A DNA stretch of 64,000 nt from Desulfarculus sp. (GCA_003605055.1 QZKP01000032.1:112194-176193), one strand, 5' to 3'. Positions 20,341 to 32,161 are shown, numbered from the stretch's first letter. Made by a program: numbers and translations. The notes: generated by a model from the sequence alone, not told the origin.

Positions 20341-21228
20341 ATGAGCGCGAAAAAACCGGCCACCACCGCCCAGACCTTGATGGAGGCGCTGCCCTACATC
20401 CAGCGCTTCCAGGGCCAGACTGTGGTGATCAAGTACGGCGGCCACGCCATGCAGGACGAGGCCCTCAAGGAGAGCTTCGCCCTGAACCTGATCCTGCTGC
20501 GCACCGTGGGCATATACCCGGTGGTGGTGCACGGCGGCGGCCCCCAGATCGGCGAACTGCTCAAGCGCCTGGACATCGCCTGCGAGTTCGTGGGCGGCAT
20601 GCGCGTCACCAGCCCCGAGGTGATGGACGTGGTGCAAATGGTGCTGGTGGGCCTGGTCAACACCTCCATCGTGGCCCTGATCAACAAGCACGGCGGCCGG
20701 GCGGTGGGGCTCAGCGGTCACGACGGCGGCCTGATCCAGGCCACCCAGATGCAGATGGCCCGGGAGAAGGCCAACCAGCCGCCGGAGATCATTGACCTGG
20801 GCCTGGTGGGCGAGGTGGACAAGGTGGACGCCCAGGTGCTGCACGCCCTGGAGCACGGCAACTTCATCCCGGTGATCGCGCCGGTGGGCGTGGGGCCCGA
20901 GGGCCAGTCCCTGAACATAAACGCGGACCTGGTGGCCGCGGCCGTGGCCAGCCGGCTGCGCGCGGCCAAGCTGATCCTGCTCACGGACACCGCGGGCCTG
21001 CTGGACAAGAACGGCAAGCTCATCGCCGAGGCCACGCCGGCCCAGGTGGGGCGGCTGATGGAGCAGGGGATCATCAGCGGCGGCATGATCCCCAAGGTCT
21101 CCTGCTGCCTGGAGGCCCTGGAGGCCGGGGTGGAGCGGGCTCATATCATTGACGGCCGGGTGCCCAACGCGCTGCTCCTTGAGGTCTTCACGGACCAGGG
21201 GGTGGGCACGGTCTTTAGGGACGAGTAG
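20341..21228 (+). CDS. argB: Acetylglutamate kinase ArgB
   Basis: ArgB phosphorylates N-acetyl-L-glutamate in arginine synthesis. The 295-residue protein shows the amino-acid-kinase motifs [37 protein letters not shown] and [10 protein letters not shown]. The N-terminal extension ([14 protein letters not shown]) is the kind found in arginine-sensitive hexameric ArgB, suggesting feedback inhibition. It is the first of five arginine genes (argB, argD, argF, argG, argH) that follow hslU by only 11 bases. Confidence 0.97.
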   Translation: MSAKKPATTAQTLMEALPYIQRFQGQTVVIKYGGHAMQDEALKESFALNLILLRTVGIYPVVVHGGGPQIGELLKRLDIACEFVGGMRVTSPEVMDVVQMVLVGLVNTSIVALINKHGGRAVGLSGHDGGLIQATQMQMAREKANQPPEIIDLGLVGEVDKVDAQVLHALEHGNFIPVIAPVGVGPEGQSLNINADLVAAAVASRLRAAKLILLTDTAGLLDKNGKLIAEATPAQVGRLMEQGIISGGMIPKVSCCLEALEAGVERAHIIDGRVPNALLLEVFTDQGVGTVFRDE

Positions 21229-21235
21229 AAACGCC

Positions 21236-22429
21236 ATGGATAAGAACACGCAGCAGACCATAGACCAGTACGTGATGAACACCTACGCCCGCACGCCGGT
21301 GTGCTTCGTGCGCGGCCAGGGCTGCACCCTGTGGGACGACCAGGGCCGGGAGTACGCGGATTTCCTGGCCGGCATCGCGGTGGTCAACCTGGGGCACGCC
21401 CACCCCGGGGTGGCCCAGGCCGTGTGCAACCAGGCTCTGAAGCTGGTGCACGTGAGCAACCTGTACTACAGCGAGCCCCAGGCCGCGGTGGCCAAGCTCT
21501 TGGTGGACAACTCCTTCGCCGACCGGGTGTTCTTCTGCAACTCCGGCGCCGAGGCCAACGAGGGCGCCCTGAAGCTGGCCCGGCTGTGGGGCAAGGAGAA
21601 AAAGGGCGGGGCGCACACGGTGCTGACCATGGAGTACTCCTTCCACGGCCGCACCCTGGGCACCCTCTCGGCCACGGGCCAGGAGAAGATACAGAAGGGC
21701 TACGACCCCCTGATGCCGCGCTTTAGGCACCTGCCCTACGGCGACCTGGAGGCGGCGCGGGCGGCCATGGACGAGAGCGTGTGCGCCGTGCTGGTGGAGC
21801 CTATCCTGGGCGAGGGCGGGGTCATCGTGCCGCCCCAGGGCTATCTGGCCGGGCTCAAGGAACTGTGCCAGGAGGCCAAGGCCCTGCTCATGTTCGACGA
21901 GGTGCAGACGGGCCTGGGCCGCACGGGCAAGCTCTTCGCCCACCAGCATTGGGGCGTGACCCCGCAGGTGATGACCCTGGCCAAGGCCCTGGCCAACGGC
22001 CTGCCCGCCGGCGCGGTATTGGCCGTGGAGGAGGCGGCCGGGCTGTTCACCCCGGGCGCGCACGCCACCACCTTCGGCGCCGGGCCGGTGGTCATGGAGG
22101 CGGCCCGGGTGGTGCTGGAGACCCTGACCGCGCCTGGCTTCCTGGAGCACGCGGCGGCCGAGGGCTTTTACTTCCAGAACCGGCTGCAGGTTCTGGCCCA
22201 GAAGCACGCCGACGCGGCGGAGGGCGTGCGGGGGATGGGCCTCTTGCTGGGCCTGGTGCTCAAGGGCCCGGCCGCGCCCATGCTGGCCCGGCTCCGGGAG
22301 CGCGGCTTCATCGCCGGCCTGGCCCAGGAAAAGGTGCTGCGCTTCGCCCCGCCCCTGGTGGTGCAGCGTGCGCAGATAGACGCCCTGTGCGAGGCTTTGG
22401 ACGCGGCCCTGACCCAGGGCATCGGGTAA
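21236..22429 (+). CDS. argD: Acetylornithine aminotransferase ArgD
   Basis: A 397-residue class-III PLP aminotransferase. The start is the ATG at 21236 (MDKNTQQTIDQYV), eight bases after argB; the longer frame upstream overlaps argB and is not protein-like. Motifs include FFCNSGAEANEGALKLAR, SFHGRTLGTLSATGQ, MFDEVQTGLGRTGKLFA and the PLP Lys in MTLAKALANGLP. It converts acetylglutamate semialdehyde to acetylornithine and in many bacteria also acts on succinyl-DAP precursors. Here the DapL route makes the latter unnecessary. Confidence 0.96.
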   Translation: MDKNTQQTIDQYVMNTYARTPVCFVRGQGCTLWDDQGREYADFLAGIAVVNLGHAHPGVAQAVCNQALKLVHVSNLYYSEPQAAVAKLLVDNSFADRVFFCNSGAEANEGALKLARLWGKEKKGGAHTVLTMEYSFHGRTLGTLSATGQEKIQKGYDPLMPRFRHLPYGDLEAARAAMDESVCAVLVEPILGEGGVIVPPQGYLAGLKELCQEAKALLMFDEVQTGLGRTGKLFAHQHWGVTPQVMTLAKALANGLPAGAVLAVEEAAGLFTPGAHATTFGAGPVVMEAARVVLETLTAPGFLEHAAAEGFYFQNRLQVLAQKHADAAEGVRGMGLLLGLVLKGPAAPMLARLRERGFIAGLAQEKVLRFAPPLVVQRAQIDALCEALDAALTQGIG

Positions 22430-22473
22430 TATCAAAAGTCCGGTCCCTGTTGCGGCCGGCTTGAGAGAAAAGC

Positions 22474-23412
22474 TTGCGCGACATGCAGCTGCAAACCAAA
22501 CACCTGCTGACCATCCGGGACCTGCTGCCGCAGGAGGTGCTGGGCCTGGTGCAGCGGGCCTTGGAGCTCAAGGCCGCTCTCAAGGCCGGCGGCCACGAGC
22601 GGCCCCTGGCCGGCAAGAGCCTGGCCCTGATCTTTGACAAGCCCTCCACCCGCACCCGGGTCTCCTTTGAGGTGGGCATCGCCCAACTGGGAGGCACCAG
22701 CCTGTTTATGACCTCCCAGGACAGCCAACTGGGCCGCGACGAGCCCCTCAAGGACACGGCCCGGGTTATGAGCCGCTACGTGGACTGCATGGTGGTGCGC
22801 ACCTTCGGCCAGGAGGTGCTCACGGAACTGGCCCGCTACGCGGACATACCGGTGATCAACGCCCTGAGCGACCTGTACCACCCCTGCCAGGTGCTCAGCG
22901 ACCTGCTCACGGTGCGCGAAAAGCTGGGCCAGGTGCATGGCCTGGCCTACGCCTGGGTGGGCGACGGCAACAACATGGCCCACTCCTGGCTGGAGGCGGC
23001 CGCCTGCCTGGGCCTGAAGCTGCGCCTGGCCTGCCCGCCCGGTTTTACACCCGAGGACGCCATCGTGGCCCACGCCCAGGCCAAGGGCGCGGAGGTGCAG
23101 CTCACCACCGACCCGGCCGAGGCCGTGGCCGGCGCCCAGGTGATCAACACCGACGTCTGGGCCTCCATGGGCCAGGAAAAGGACGCCCAGCGCCGCCGGG
23201 AGCTGTTCGAGGGTTACACCGTGGACAAGCGGCTGTTGTCCCTGGCCGCCGAAGAGGCAATCGTGTTACATTGTCTTCCCGCCCACCGCGGCCAGGAGAT
23301 CAGCGAGGAGGTGCTGGAGGGGCCGCGGGCCGTGGTGTGGGACCAGGCGGAGAACCGCCTGCACATGCAGAAGGCCATCATGGAGGCCCTGCTCACGGGG
23401 AAAGCGAGTTAA
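22474..23412 (+). CDS. argF: Ornithine carbamoyltransferase ArgF
   Basis: A 312-residue transcarbamylase with the carbamoyl-phosphate loop KPSTRTRVSFE, HPCQVLSD, the ornithine loop DVWASMGQE and the C-terminal HCLPAHRGQEI. It makes citrulline from ornithine and carbamoyl phosphate. The TTG at 22474 has AGAGA five bases upstream; an ATG three codons later (22483) is the alternative. The gene is in the same orientation and close to argD and argG. Confidence 0.96.
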   Translation: MRDMQLQTKHLLTIRDLLPQEVLGLVQRALELKAALKAGGHERPLAGKSLALIFDKPSTRTRVSFEVGIAQLGGTSLFMTSQDSQLGRDEPLKDTARVMSRYVDCMVVRTFGQEVLTELARYADIPVINALSDLYHPCQVLSDLLTVREKLGQVHGLAYAWVGDGNNMAHSWLEAAACLGLKLRLACPPGFTPEDAIVAHAQAKGAEVQLTTDPAEAVAGAQVINTDVWASMGQEKDAQRRRELFEGYTVDKRLLSLAAEEAIVLHCLPAHRGQEISEEVLEGPRAVVWDQAENRLHMQKAIMEALLTGKAS

Positions 23413-23418
23413 TACATC

Positions 23419-24636
23419 ATGCCTGACGTCAAAAAGGTGGTCCTGGCCTACTCCGGCGGCCTGGACACCTCCATCATACTCAAGTGGCTCATAGACACCT
23501 ATAAGTGCCAGGTGGTGGCCTACGTGGCGGACCTGGGTCAGGGCGAGGAGCTGGACACCATCCGCGAAAAGGGCCTGAACACCGGGGCCAGCCAGGTGAT
23601 CGTGGACGACCTCAGGGAGGAGTTCGTGCGCGATTACGTGTTCCCGGCCTTTAGGGCCGGGGCCATGTACGAGGGCCAGTATCTGCTGGGCACCTCCCTG
23701 GCCCGGCCGGTGATCGCCAAGGGCCAAGTGCGCGCCGCCCGCGCCACCGGCGGGGACGCGGTGAGCCACGGCGCCACGGGCAAGGGCAATGACCAGGTGC
23801 GTTTTGAGCTGAGCTACCAGGCCCTGGCTCCGGAGCTGAAGATCATCGCCCCCTGGCGGGAGTGGGACCTGGGCTCCCGCGAGGCCCTGCTGGCCTACGC
23901 CCAGAAGCACGGCATCCCGGTGCCGGTGACCAAGGCCCGGCCCTACAGCAGCGACCGCAACATCCTGCACATCTCCTTTGAAGGCGGCATCCTGGAGGAC
24001 CCCTGGGCCGCGCCGCCCGAGGACATGTTCCTGCTCAGCGCCTCGCCCCAGGCCGCCCCGGATGCGCCCCAGGAGCTGACCATCGCCTTCGCCCAGGGCG
24101 ACGCCGTGGCCTTGGACGGCCAGAAGCTCTCTCCGGCCGCGCTCCTGGCCCGGCTCAACGAGCTGGGCGGCAGGCACGGCATCGGCCGGGTGGACATGGT
24201 GGAGAACCGCTACGTGGGCATGAAGAGCCGCGGGGTGTACGAAACCCCGGGCGGCTCCATCCTGCGCCAGGCCCATCTGGCCCTGGAGGGCCTGTGCCTG
24301 GACCGGGAGGTGCTGCGCATCCGGGACAACCTGCTGCCCCACTACAGCGAGCTGATCTACTACGGCTACTGGTTCAGCCCGGAGATGGAGCTGTTGCAGT
24401 CAATGATGGACAAGGCCCAGGAGCCGGTGACGGGCGAGGTGCGCCTGCGGCTGTACAAGGGCAACGTGACCGTGCTGGGCCGGCGCTCGCCCAACAGCCT
24501 GTATAGGCCGGACATCGCCACTTTTGAGGCGGACACGGTCTATAACCAGGCCGACGCCACGGGCTTCATACGCCTAAGCGGGCTCAGGCTGCGCATCAGG
24601 CACGCCCTGCAGCAGGCGCAAAAGGCTAATAGTTAA
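23419..24636 (+). CDS. argG: Argininosuccinate synthase ArgG
   Basis: A 405-residue enzyme with the PP-loop [10 protein letters not shown] near the N-terminus, [16 protein letters not shown], and the C-terminal lobe with [19 protein letters not shown]. It joins citrulline and aspartate using ATP. It starts six bases after argF. Length and motifs are normal for the short (type I) bacterial form. Confidence 0.97.
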   Translation: MPDVKKVVLAYSGGLDTSIILKWLIDTYKCQVVAYVADLGQGEELDTIREKGLNTGASQVIVDDLREEFVRDYVFPAFRAGAMYEGQYLLGTSLARPVIAKGQVRAARATGGDAVSHGATGKGNDQVRFELSYQALAPELKIIAPWREWDLGSREALLAYAQKHGIPVPVTKARPYSSDRNILHISFEGGILEDPWAAPPEDMFLLSASPQAAPDAPQELTIAFAQGDAVALDGQKLSPAALLARLNELGGRHGIGRVDMVENRYVGMKSRGVYETPGGSILRQAHLALEGLCLDREVLRIRDNLLPHYSELIYYGYWFSPEMELLQSMMDKAQEPVTGEVRLRLYKGNVTVLGRRSPNSLYRPDIATFEADTVYNQADATGFIRLSGLRLRIRHALQQAQKANS

Positions 24637-24654
24637 CGTTAAGAAAAATTGTAA

Positions 24655-26048
<1,394 letters not shown>

Positions 26049-26064
<16 letters not shown>

Positions 26065-27110
26065 TGGCACCCGTAAGCCTGATGATGTTCGCGCTGGCGG
26101 TTCTGGCCGTTGGCTGTGGGATCAAAAGCCCGCCGCAGCCCTCCAGCTTGCTGGCGCCGCCGCCGGCCCAGAACCTGGAGGCCGAGCCCCGGGCCGACGG
26201 CATGATGGTCAGCTTCGGCGTGCCCGGGGCGCCCACCCCGCAGCGGGCGGTGCGCGAGGTGCGCATCTACTACGCCTACCTGCCGCTGACCGGCGACCCG
26301 GCCTGCCCGCCATGTCCGCCGGTGATGCGCCGCTACCGTGAGTTCGACCTGCGCCAGATGGTCAAGAGCGGCCCGGCCGAGATGCAGGGCGGCCGCTTCC
26401 GGTTCCTGGACAAGAATGCACCCATGAACCAGGAGGCGGTGTACCAGGTGGAGATGATCGACGCCTCCGGCCGCCGGGGGCCGCGCTCATCCGTGCTGCG
26501 CATGCCCCGGCTGGTGCCGGCCGCCGCGCCCAAGGGACTCCAGGCCAAGGCCAGTGACAAAGAGGTGCGCCTATTCTGGCGGAAGGTGACCACCCTGCAG
26601 GACGGCCAGGGCAGCGCGGACCTGGCGGGTTACGTGCTGTTGCGCAAGGGGCCCGAGGGACAGAAGCAGTTGAACATGCAGCCGTTCAAGGAGCCCATGT
26701 TCGTGGACAAGACCGTGAGCAACGGCCGGGAGTACGCCTACCAGGTCTTCGCCACCCGTCAGTTCCGCGAGATGTACATGCGGGGGCAGGGCAGCGATTG
26801 GGTCAGCGCCAAACCCCGCGACCTTACCCCGCCCAAGCCGCCCCTGGACCTGGCCGCGGCCAGCACCAAGGAAGGCGTGTTCCTGCGCTTCACGCCCAGC
26901 CCGGACCAGGACGTGGCTGGCTACAACATTTTCCGCCAGAAAAAGGGCGGGCCTTGGATGCAGGTGAACCAGACCCCGGTCAAGGAGAACGTGTTCGTGG
27001 ACAAGGCCGTGCAGCCCGAGGCGCAGTATTTTTACAAGGTGCAGGCTGTGGACGAGGCGGGCAACGCCAGCAAGTTCAGCGAGGTGCTGGACCTGGTGCA
27101 CCTGCCCTAG
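26049..27110 (+). CDS. Lipoprotein with two or more fibronectin type III-like domains
   Basis: The 353-residue protein has a signal peptide and lipobox AVGC (ALAVLAVGCGIKSPP). Beta-sandwich segments follow: one near residues 45-155 and clearer FN3-like repeats at about 160-260 (LVPAAAPKGLQAKASDKEVRLFW... YVLLRKGP) and 265-353 (PPKPPLDLAAASTKEGVFLRF... GYNIFRQKKGG, ending YFYKVQAVDEAGNASKFSE). It probably sits on the periplasmic or outer face. A small gene of this type next to lysA is reminiscent of LptM/YifL placement, but this protein is far longer. The role is unknown. Confidence 0.8.
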
Positions 27111-27441
27111 GCGGACGCCGGGGAGCTTGACAACGGCGCCAGGTTGAGGGAAGTTATTTAAGACGTGGGCCGGCCGAGGGCGCCCGGAGGGTGTAACTCG
27201 ACCGGGCCGGCGGGTATGTTGCCGACAGGACATTCCTCAACTGGGCGGGGACTTCGATGGGCTGGAGCAGGGTCAACATAAAGAGCGCCGCCAAGGGCAA
27301 ACGCATGCCCGTGCGTTGGTCCCGGCTGCCGGCCAAAGGGTGCTTGCCGCCCTGCTAGACTCCGGGCCCGCACAGGGCCTCTTCCTTTAAGAAAATCAGC
27401 CGCGGCAATTTCATGAACCGTAGGATTACGGCTTAAGGATT
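27111..27441. other. 331-base spacer before lysA
   Basis: No convincing gene, terminator or riboswitch is visible. I looked specifically for a lysine riboswitch and did not find its conserved loops. TTGACA occurs at 27127-27132 but no -10 lies at a suitable distance. A short minus-strand ORF (27154-27336) has a hydrophobic start but no other support. The lysA promoter is probably in this spacer. Confidence 0.5.
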
Positions 27442-28701
27442 ATGCACCATTTTGCTTACAGAGACGGCGTTCTCCACGCCGAAGAAGTGAACCTGGCCGA
27501 GCTGGCCGGTAAGGTGGGCACCCCCACCTACGTCTACTCCCAGGCCACCCTGACCCGGCACTTCCAGGTCTTTGCCCAGGCCTTCGCCGGTCTGGAGGCA
27601 CTGGTCTGCTTTTCGGTCAAGGCCAACAGCAACCGGGCGGTGCTGGCCCTGATGGCCTCCCTGGGCGGCGGCGCGGACATTGTCAGCGGCGGGGAGCTGA
27701 GTCGGGCCCTGGCCGCCGGGGTGCCGCCGGATAAGATCGTCTACTCCGGGGTGGGCAAGGCCATGACCGAAATGGAGGCCGCGCTGACCGCCGGCATACT
27801 CATGTTCAACATCGAGAGCGCCCAGGAGCTGGCGTTGCTCAACGAAACCGCCGGACGCCTGGGGGTCAGGGCGCCGGTGAGCCTGCGGGTCAACCCGGAC
27901 GTGGACGCCCGCACCCACCCCAAGATCACCACCGGCCTGGCCAAGAACAAGTTCGGCCTGGACATGCAGCGGGCCTTTGACCAGTACCAGCAGGCGGCCG
28001 GCCTGGCCCACGTGGAGCTCAAGGGCGTCTCCTGCCACATCGGCAGCCAGATAACCCAGGTGGAGCCCTTTGCCGACGCGGTGGGCCGCCTGGAGGTGCT
28101 GATCCAGCGCCTGCGCGACGCTGGCATAGACCTGAGCCTGTTGGACCTGGGCGGCGGCCTGGGCATAACCTACCGCAACGAGGAGCCGCCCACCCCCGGC
28201 CAGTACGCGGCCGCCCTGCGGGAGCAGGTGGCCCGGCTGGGCATGCGCCTGGTGCTGGAGCCGGGGCGGGTGCTGGTGGGCAACGCCGGCATTCTGCTGG
28301 CCCGGGTGCTGTTCACCAAGGACACCCCGGCCAAGCACTTCATCGTGGTGGATGCGGCCATGAACGACCTGGTGCGGCCGGCTTTTTACGACTCTTATCA
28401 CCACATCCTGCCTGTGATTCAGGCCAACGGACGGGGGGAGGTGAAGGCCGACGTGGTGGGGCCCATCTGCGAGACCGGCGACTTCCTGGCCCGGGACCGG
28501 GAGATGGCCGACCTGCAGCGCGGCGAGTTGATGGCGGTGATGAGCGCCGGCGCCTATGGCTTTGTCATGGCCAGCAACTACAACTCCCGGCCGCGGCCGG
28601 CCGAGGTGATGGTGCACGGCGACCGCTGGTCCGTGGTGCGCCGGCGGGAGACCGTCGCGGAGCTCATGCGCGGCGAGAGCCTGCCGGATTGGATGGCGTA
28701 G
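27442..28701 (+). CDS. lysA: Diaminopimelate decarboxylase LysA
   Basis: A 419-residue fold-type-III PLP decarboxylase. The PLP Lys is K60 in VCFSVKANSN; further motifs are the Gly loop DLGGGLGI, EPGRVLVGNAG and GPICETGDFL with the catalytic Cys. It converts meso-DAP to lysine. It opens the group lysA-dapF-dapA-dapB-FAH-dapL, which holds nearly the whole aspartate-semialdehyde-to-lysine branch. A second LysA-like paralogue lies at 45242-46558. Confidence 0.96.
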   Translation: MHHFAYRDGVLHAEEVNLAELAGKVGTPTYVYSQATLTRHFQVFAQAFAGLEALVCFSVKANSNRAVLALMASLGGGADIVSGGELSRALAAGVPPDKIVYSGVGKAMTEMEAALTAGILMFNIESAQELALLNETAGRLGVRAPVSLRVNPDVDARTHPKITTGLAKNKFGLDMQRAFDQYQQAAGLAHVELKGVSCHIGSQITQVEPFADAVGRLEVLIQRLRDAGIDLSLLDLGGGLGITYRNEEPPTPGQYAAALREQVARLGMRLVLEPGRVLVGNAGILLARVLFTKDTPAKHFIVVDAAMNDLVRPAFYDSYHHILPVIQANGRGEVKADVVGPICETGDFLARDREMADLQRGELMAVMSAGAYGFVMASNYNSRPRPAEVMVHGDRWSVVRRRETVAELMRGESLPDWMA

Positions 28702-28748
28702 GCGGCCCGACAAGGGCCGTTTGCTATTTGGAGTCGGGTGGAAAGGTC

Positions 28749-29633
28749 ATGGAAGATATAAGCAGCCTGCTGCCCCTGGCCGGCATAGAGATCGTGAAGA
28801 TGACTGGCACGGGCAATGACTTCGTGCTGGTGGACAATCGCCAGGCCCAGGTGCCGCCGGAGCTGATGCCGCTGCTGGCCAAGGCCGTGTGCCAGCGGCG
28901 GCGCTCGGTGGGCGCCGACGGCCTGGTGCTCTTGGAGCCCAGTGGCCGGGTGGACCCGGAACGGGGCCGGGTGGACTTCCGCTGGCACTTCTTCAATGCC
29001 GACGGCTCGGCCGCGGAGATGTGCGGCAACGCCGGCCGCTGCGCGGCCCGCTTCGCCCACGACCGGGGCTTGGCCGGCGAGAAGATGGTCTTTGACACCA
29101 TCGCCGGGCCAATCAGGGCCTGGCTGGGCAGCGGCGACGAGGTGAAGCTGGAGATGATCCGGCCCTTCGGCGCCTATCGCGGCCTGGAGCTCATGGTTGG
29201 CGGCCGCACCCTGCGCCTGGCGGGCGTCAACAGCGGCGTGCCCCACACCATCCTGGCTGTGGAGGACCTGGAGGCCGCGCCGGTGCGGGAGCTGGGCCGG
29301 GAGCTGCGCTTCCACCCGCACTTCGCGCCGGCCGGCACCAACGTGAACTTCACCGCCGCCGGCCGAGGCGAACTGCTGGTGCGCACCTACGAGCGCGGGG
29401 TGGAGGACGAAACCCTGGCCTGCGGCACCGGCGCGGTGGCCTCGGCCCTGATGATGGGGCCGGCCCTGGGACTGTCCTCGCCGGTGAGCGTGCTGGTGCG
29501 CAGCGGCGAAAGACTGAAGGTATATTTCGAGGGACAAGGCGACTCCTTGGGCCCGGTGTTCCTGGAGGGCGCGGCTGCCTACGTCTTCCAGGGCGCCCTG
29601 CACCAGGAGGCCTTCGCCTGGCTACAGTACTAA
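28749..29633 (+). CDS. dapF: Diaminopimelate epimerase DapF
   Basis: A 294-residue epimerase with both catalytic cysteines: Cys92 in MCGNAGRCAARF and Cys225 in LACGTGAVAS. The ATG at 28749 (MEDISSLLPLAGIEIVKMTG) is preferred because GAAAGG precedes it. It turns LL-DAP, the product of DapL, into meso-DAP for lysine and peptidoglycan. The first ten residues are a small extension compared with E. coli DapF. Confidence 0.96.
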   Translation: MEDISSLLPLAGIEIVKMTGTGNDFVLVDNRQAQVPPELMPLLAKAVCQRRRSVGADGLVLLEPSGRVDPERGRVDFRWHFFNADGSAAEMCGNAGRCAARFAHDRGLAGEKMVFDTIAGPIRAWLGSGDEVKLEMIRPFGAYRGLELMVGGRTLRLAGVNSGVPHTILAVEDLEAAPVRELGRELRFHPHFAPAGTNVNFTAAGRGELLVRTYERGVEDETLACGTGAVASALMMGPALGLSSPVSVLVRSGERLKVYFEGQGDSLGPVFLEGAAAYVFQGALHQEAFAWLQY

Positions 29634-29648
29634 ACAAGGAGACCCATC

Positions 29649-30524
29649 ATGCTCAAGGGAGCCCTGGTAGCCCTGGTCACACCCTTCCGGGACGGCCAGG
29701 TGGACGAAGAAACCCTGCGGCGGCTGATCGAGTTCCACATCGAAAATGGAACCGATGGCATCGTGCCCTGCGGCACCACCGGCGAATCCCCCACCCTGAG
29801 CCACGAGGAGCACAAGCGGGTGATTCAGATCACGGTGGAGCAGGTGAACAAGCGGGTGCCGGTGGTGGCCGGCGCCGGCTCCAACAGCACCGCCGAGGCC
29901 ATTGACCTGACTCAGTTCGCCAAGCGGGTGGGCGCCGACGCCGCCTTGATCGTGACGCCCTATTACAACAAGCCCACCCAGGAGGGCATCTTCCGCCACT
30001 TCCAGGCCCTGGCTCAGGAGTGCCGCTTCCCCCTGGTGCCCTACAACATCGCCGCCCGCACCGGCGTGAATATTGAGCCCGCCACCATGGCCCGGATCGC
30101 CGAGCTGCCCGAGGTGATCGCCTGCAAGGAGGCCAGCGGCAACATCAACCAGATGGCCGAAATCTACAACCTCTGCGGCGACAAGATGGACCTGCTCTCC
30201 GGCGACGACAACATGGTGCTGCCCCTGTTGTCCATCGGCGGCAAGGGCGTGATCAGCGTGCTCAACAACGTGCTGCCCCGGGAGGTGGCCGGCGTGTGCC
30301 AGGCCTGGTTCGACGGCCAGGCCGAACTGGCCAAGCAGCGCTTCCTGAAGATTCTGCCCCTGTGCAAGGCCATGTTCGTGGAGACCAACCCCATCCCGGT
30401 CAAGACGGCCATGGCCCTGCTGGGCATGATACCCAGCGGCGAGATGCGCCTGCCCCTGTGCGAGATGGCGCCGGCCAACCTGGAAAAGCTCAAGGCCGCC
30501 CTTAAGGCCTACGGAATCATGTAG
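29649..30524 (+). CDS. dapA: 4-hydroxy-tetrahydrodipicolinate synthase DapA
   Basis: A 291-residue class-I aldolase TIM barrel with GTTGESPTLSHEEH, the catalytic Tyr in TPYYNKPTQEG, the Schiff-base Lys in VIACKEASGNI and SGDDNMVLP. It condenses pyruvate with aspartate semialdehyde. AAGGAG lies eight bases before the ATG, 15 bases after dapF. Confidence 0.97.
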   Translation: MLKGALVALVTPFRDGQVDEETLRRLIEFHIENGTDGIVPCGTTGESPTLSHEEHKRVIQITVEQVNKRVPVVAGAGSNSTAEAIDLTQFAKRVGADAALIVTPYYNKPTQEGIFRHFQALAQECRFPLVPYNIAARTGVNIEPATMARIAELPEVIACKEASGNINQMAEIYNLCGDKMDLLSGDDNMVLPLLSIGGKGVISVLNNVLPREVAGVCQAWFDGQAELAKQRFLKILPLCKAMFVETNPIPVKTAMALLGMIPSGEMRLPLCEMAPANLEKLKAALKAYGIM

Positions 30525-30534
30525 GGAGGGCTTT

Positions 30535-31341
30535 ATGGTCAAGATAGCCGTGGCCGGCGTGGCCGGCCGCATGGGCGCCCGCGTGGTGCACGCGGTCTAC
30601 GCCCATCCCGAGGCCGAGCTGGCCGGCGCCTTCGAGGCCCCCGGCAACCCGGCGGTGGGCAAAAGCCTGGCCGGCGTGGTGGGCCTGGCTGGGGCCGAGG
30701 GGGTGGTGGGCGATGACCCGGTGGCGGCCATAACCGAGGCCCAGGTGCTCATTGAGTTCACCTCCCCCGGCGCCACCGTGAAAAACCTCAAGGAGTGCGC
30801 CTCCCAGGACAGGGCCGCGGTGATCGGCACCACCGGCCTCAGCGAGAGCCAGCGCAAGACCGTGGCCCAGCAGGCCAAGAAGGTGCCGGTGGTGTTCGCG
30901 CCCAACATGAGCGTGGCCATGAACCTGATGTTCAAACTGGTGGGCGACATGGCCCGGGTGCTGGGGCCGGATTACGCCCTGGAGGTCCTGGAGGCCCACC
31001 ACGACCAGAAAAAGGACGCCCCCTCGGGCACCGCCGTGCGCCTGATCGAACAGTTGTGCGCGGTGCGCGGCTGGGACCCGGAGAAGGTCTGCCGCCACGG
31101 ACGGGTGGGCCTGACCGGCGCGCGGGGCAAGGACGAGCTGGGCGTGTCCGTGATCCGCGGCGGGGACATCGTGGGCGATCATACGGTGTACTTCATAGGC
31201 CAAGGCGAGCGCCTGGAGCTGACCCACCGCTCCCATTCGCGGGACACCCTCGCGCGCGGCGCGGTGCGGGCCGCGGTGTGGGTGGTGGAGCAGCCGCCGG
31301 GGCTTTATGACATGCAGGACGTACTGGGGTTGAAGCCATGA
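30535..31341 (+). CDS. dapB: 4-hydroxy-tetrahydrodipicolinate reductase DapB
   Basis: A 268-residue NAD(P)H-dependent reductase: nucleotide-binding AVAGVAGRMGARVV, GTTGLSESQ, catalytic EAHHDQKKDAPSGTA and SVIRGGDIVGDHTVYF. It yields tetrahydrodipicolinate, the substrate of DapL encoded two genes downstream. The stop overlaps the start of the FAH-family gene by four bases (ATGA). Confidence 0.97.
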   Translation: MVKIAVAGVAGRMGARVVHAVYAHPEAELAGAFEAPGNPAVGKSLAGVVGLAGAEGVVGDDPVAAITEAQVLIEFTSPGATVKNLKECASQDRAAVIGTTGLSESQRKTVAQQAKKVPVVFAPNMSVAMNLMFKLVGDMARVLGPDYALEVLEAHHDQKKDAPSGTAVRLIEQLCAVRGWDPEKVCRHGRVGLTGARGKDELGVSVIRGGDIVGDHTVYFIGQGERLELTHRSHSRDTLARGAVRAAVWVVEQPPGLYDMQDVLGLKP

Positions 31342-32126
31342 CACAGAAAAACAGCGACCTGATCTTCTGCCGCCAAGGCATAGTCCGTTTCAGCTACCAG
31401 GGCCGGGTCCACTACGGCCTGCTCTCCGGCCAGCGCCTGCGCGTGTACCAGGGCTCGCCCTTTGCCGGCGGCCAGCCGGGCAAGGCCTTCGCTCCCCTGA
31501 ACAAGGTGCGCCTGCTGGCCCCCTGCCGCCCCTCCAAAGTGGTGGCCGTGGGCCTGAACTACAAGGCCCACGCCAAGGAGGTGGACAAGCCCCTGCCCCT
31601 GGAGCCCATGCTCTTCCTGAAGCCCTCCACCAGCGTCATCGGGCCGGGTCAGGCCATCCTGCGGCCGACCATCAGCCGGCGGGTGGACCACGAGTCTGAG
31701 CTGGCCGTGGTGCTGGGCAGGAAGTGCCGCCTGGTCTCGCCGGACCAGGCCGCGGACTACATCCTGGGCTACACCTGCCTCAACGACGTCACCGCCCGGG
31801 ACCTGCAGGCCCGGGACGTGCAGTACTCCCGGGCCAAAGGCTTTGACACCTTCTGCCCCCTGGGGCCGGCGATCACCAACGAGATAGACCCCCGCCAGGT
31901 GAGGGTTCGCGCTCTGGTGAACAACAAGGTGAGACAAGAGGCCAACACGTCGGATATGATCTTCGACGTGTACCAACTGGTCGCCTTTGTCAGCCAGGTG
32001 ATGACCCTCAACCCGGGCGACGTCATCGCCACGGGCACGCCTTCGGGCATCAGCCCCTTGGCGGCCGGCGACACAGTGAGCATAGAGGTGGAAGGCATCG
32101 GGCGCTTGGACAACCCGGTGCAGTAA
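31338..32126 (+). CDS. Fumarylacetoacetate hydrolase (FAH)-family protein
   Basis: A 262-residue FAH-fold protein with VAVGLNYKAHAKE, the metal-site region VDHESELAVVLGRKC and GYTCLNDVTARDLQ, and the C-terminal NPGDVIATGTPSGI. Members hydrolyse or decarboxylate 2-oxo-acid substrates such as acylpyruvates and oxaloacetate. It is translationally coupled to dapB and lies before dapL, so a housekeeping role such as removing oxaloacetate-type side products is possible. The substrate cannot be assigned. Confidence 0.9.
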   Translation: MTQKNSDLIFCRQGIVRFSYQGRVHYGLLSGQRLRVYQGSPFAGGQPGKAFAPLNKVRLLAPCRPSKVVAVGLNYKAHAKEVDKPLPLEPMLFLKPSTSVIGPGQAILRPTISRRVDHESELAVVLGRKCRLVSPDQAADYILGYTCLNDVTARDLQARDVQYSRAKGFDTFCPLGPAITNEIDPRQVRVRALVNNKVRQEANTSDMIFDVYQLVAFVSQVMTLNPGDVIATGTPSGISPLAAGDTVSIEVEGIGRLDNPVQ

Positions 32127-32161
32127 AGCAAAACCTACGCACAGCCAAACAGGGACTCGCC

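Noticed and set aside
27154..27336. Small minus-strand ORF with a hydrophobic N-terminus in the lysA spacer
   Set aside because: No ribosome site was evident and the mature part shows no pattern; too weak to call.
27111..27441. Lysine riboswitch before lysA
   Set aside because: The conserved loops and terminator or sequestrator stems were not found.
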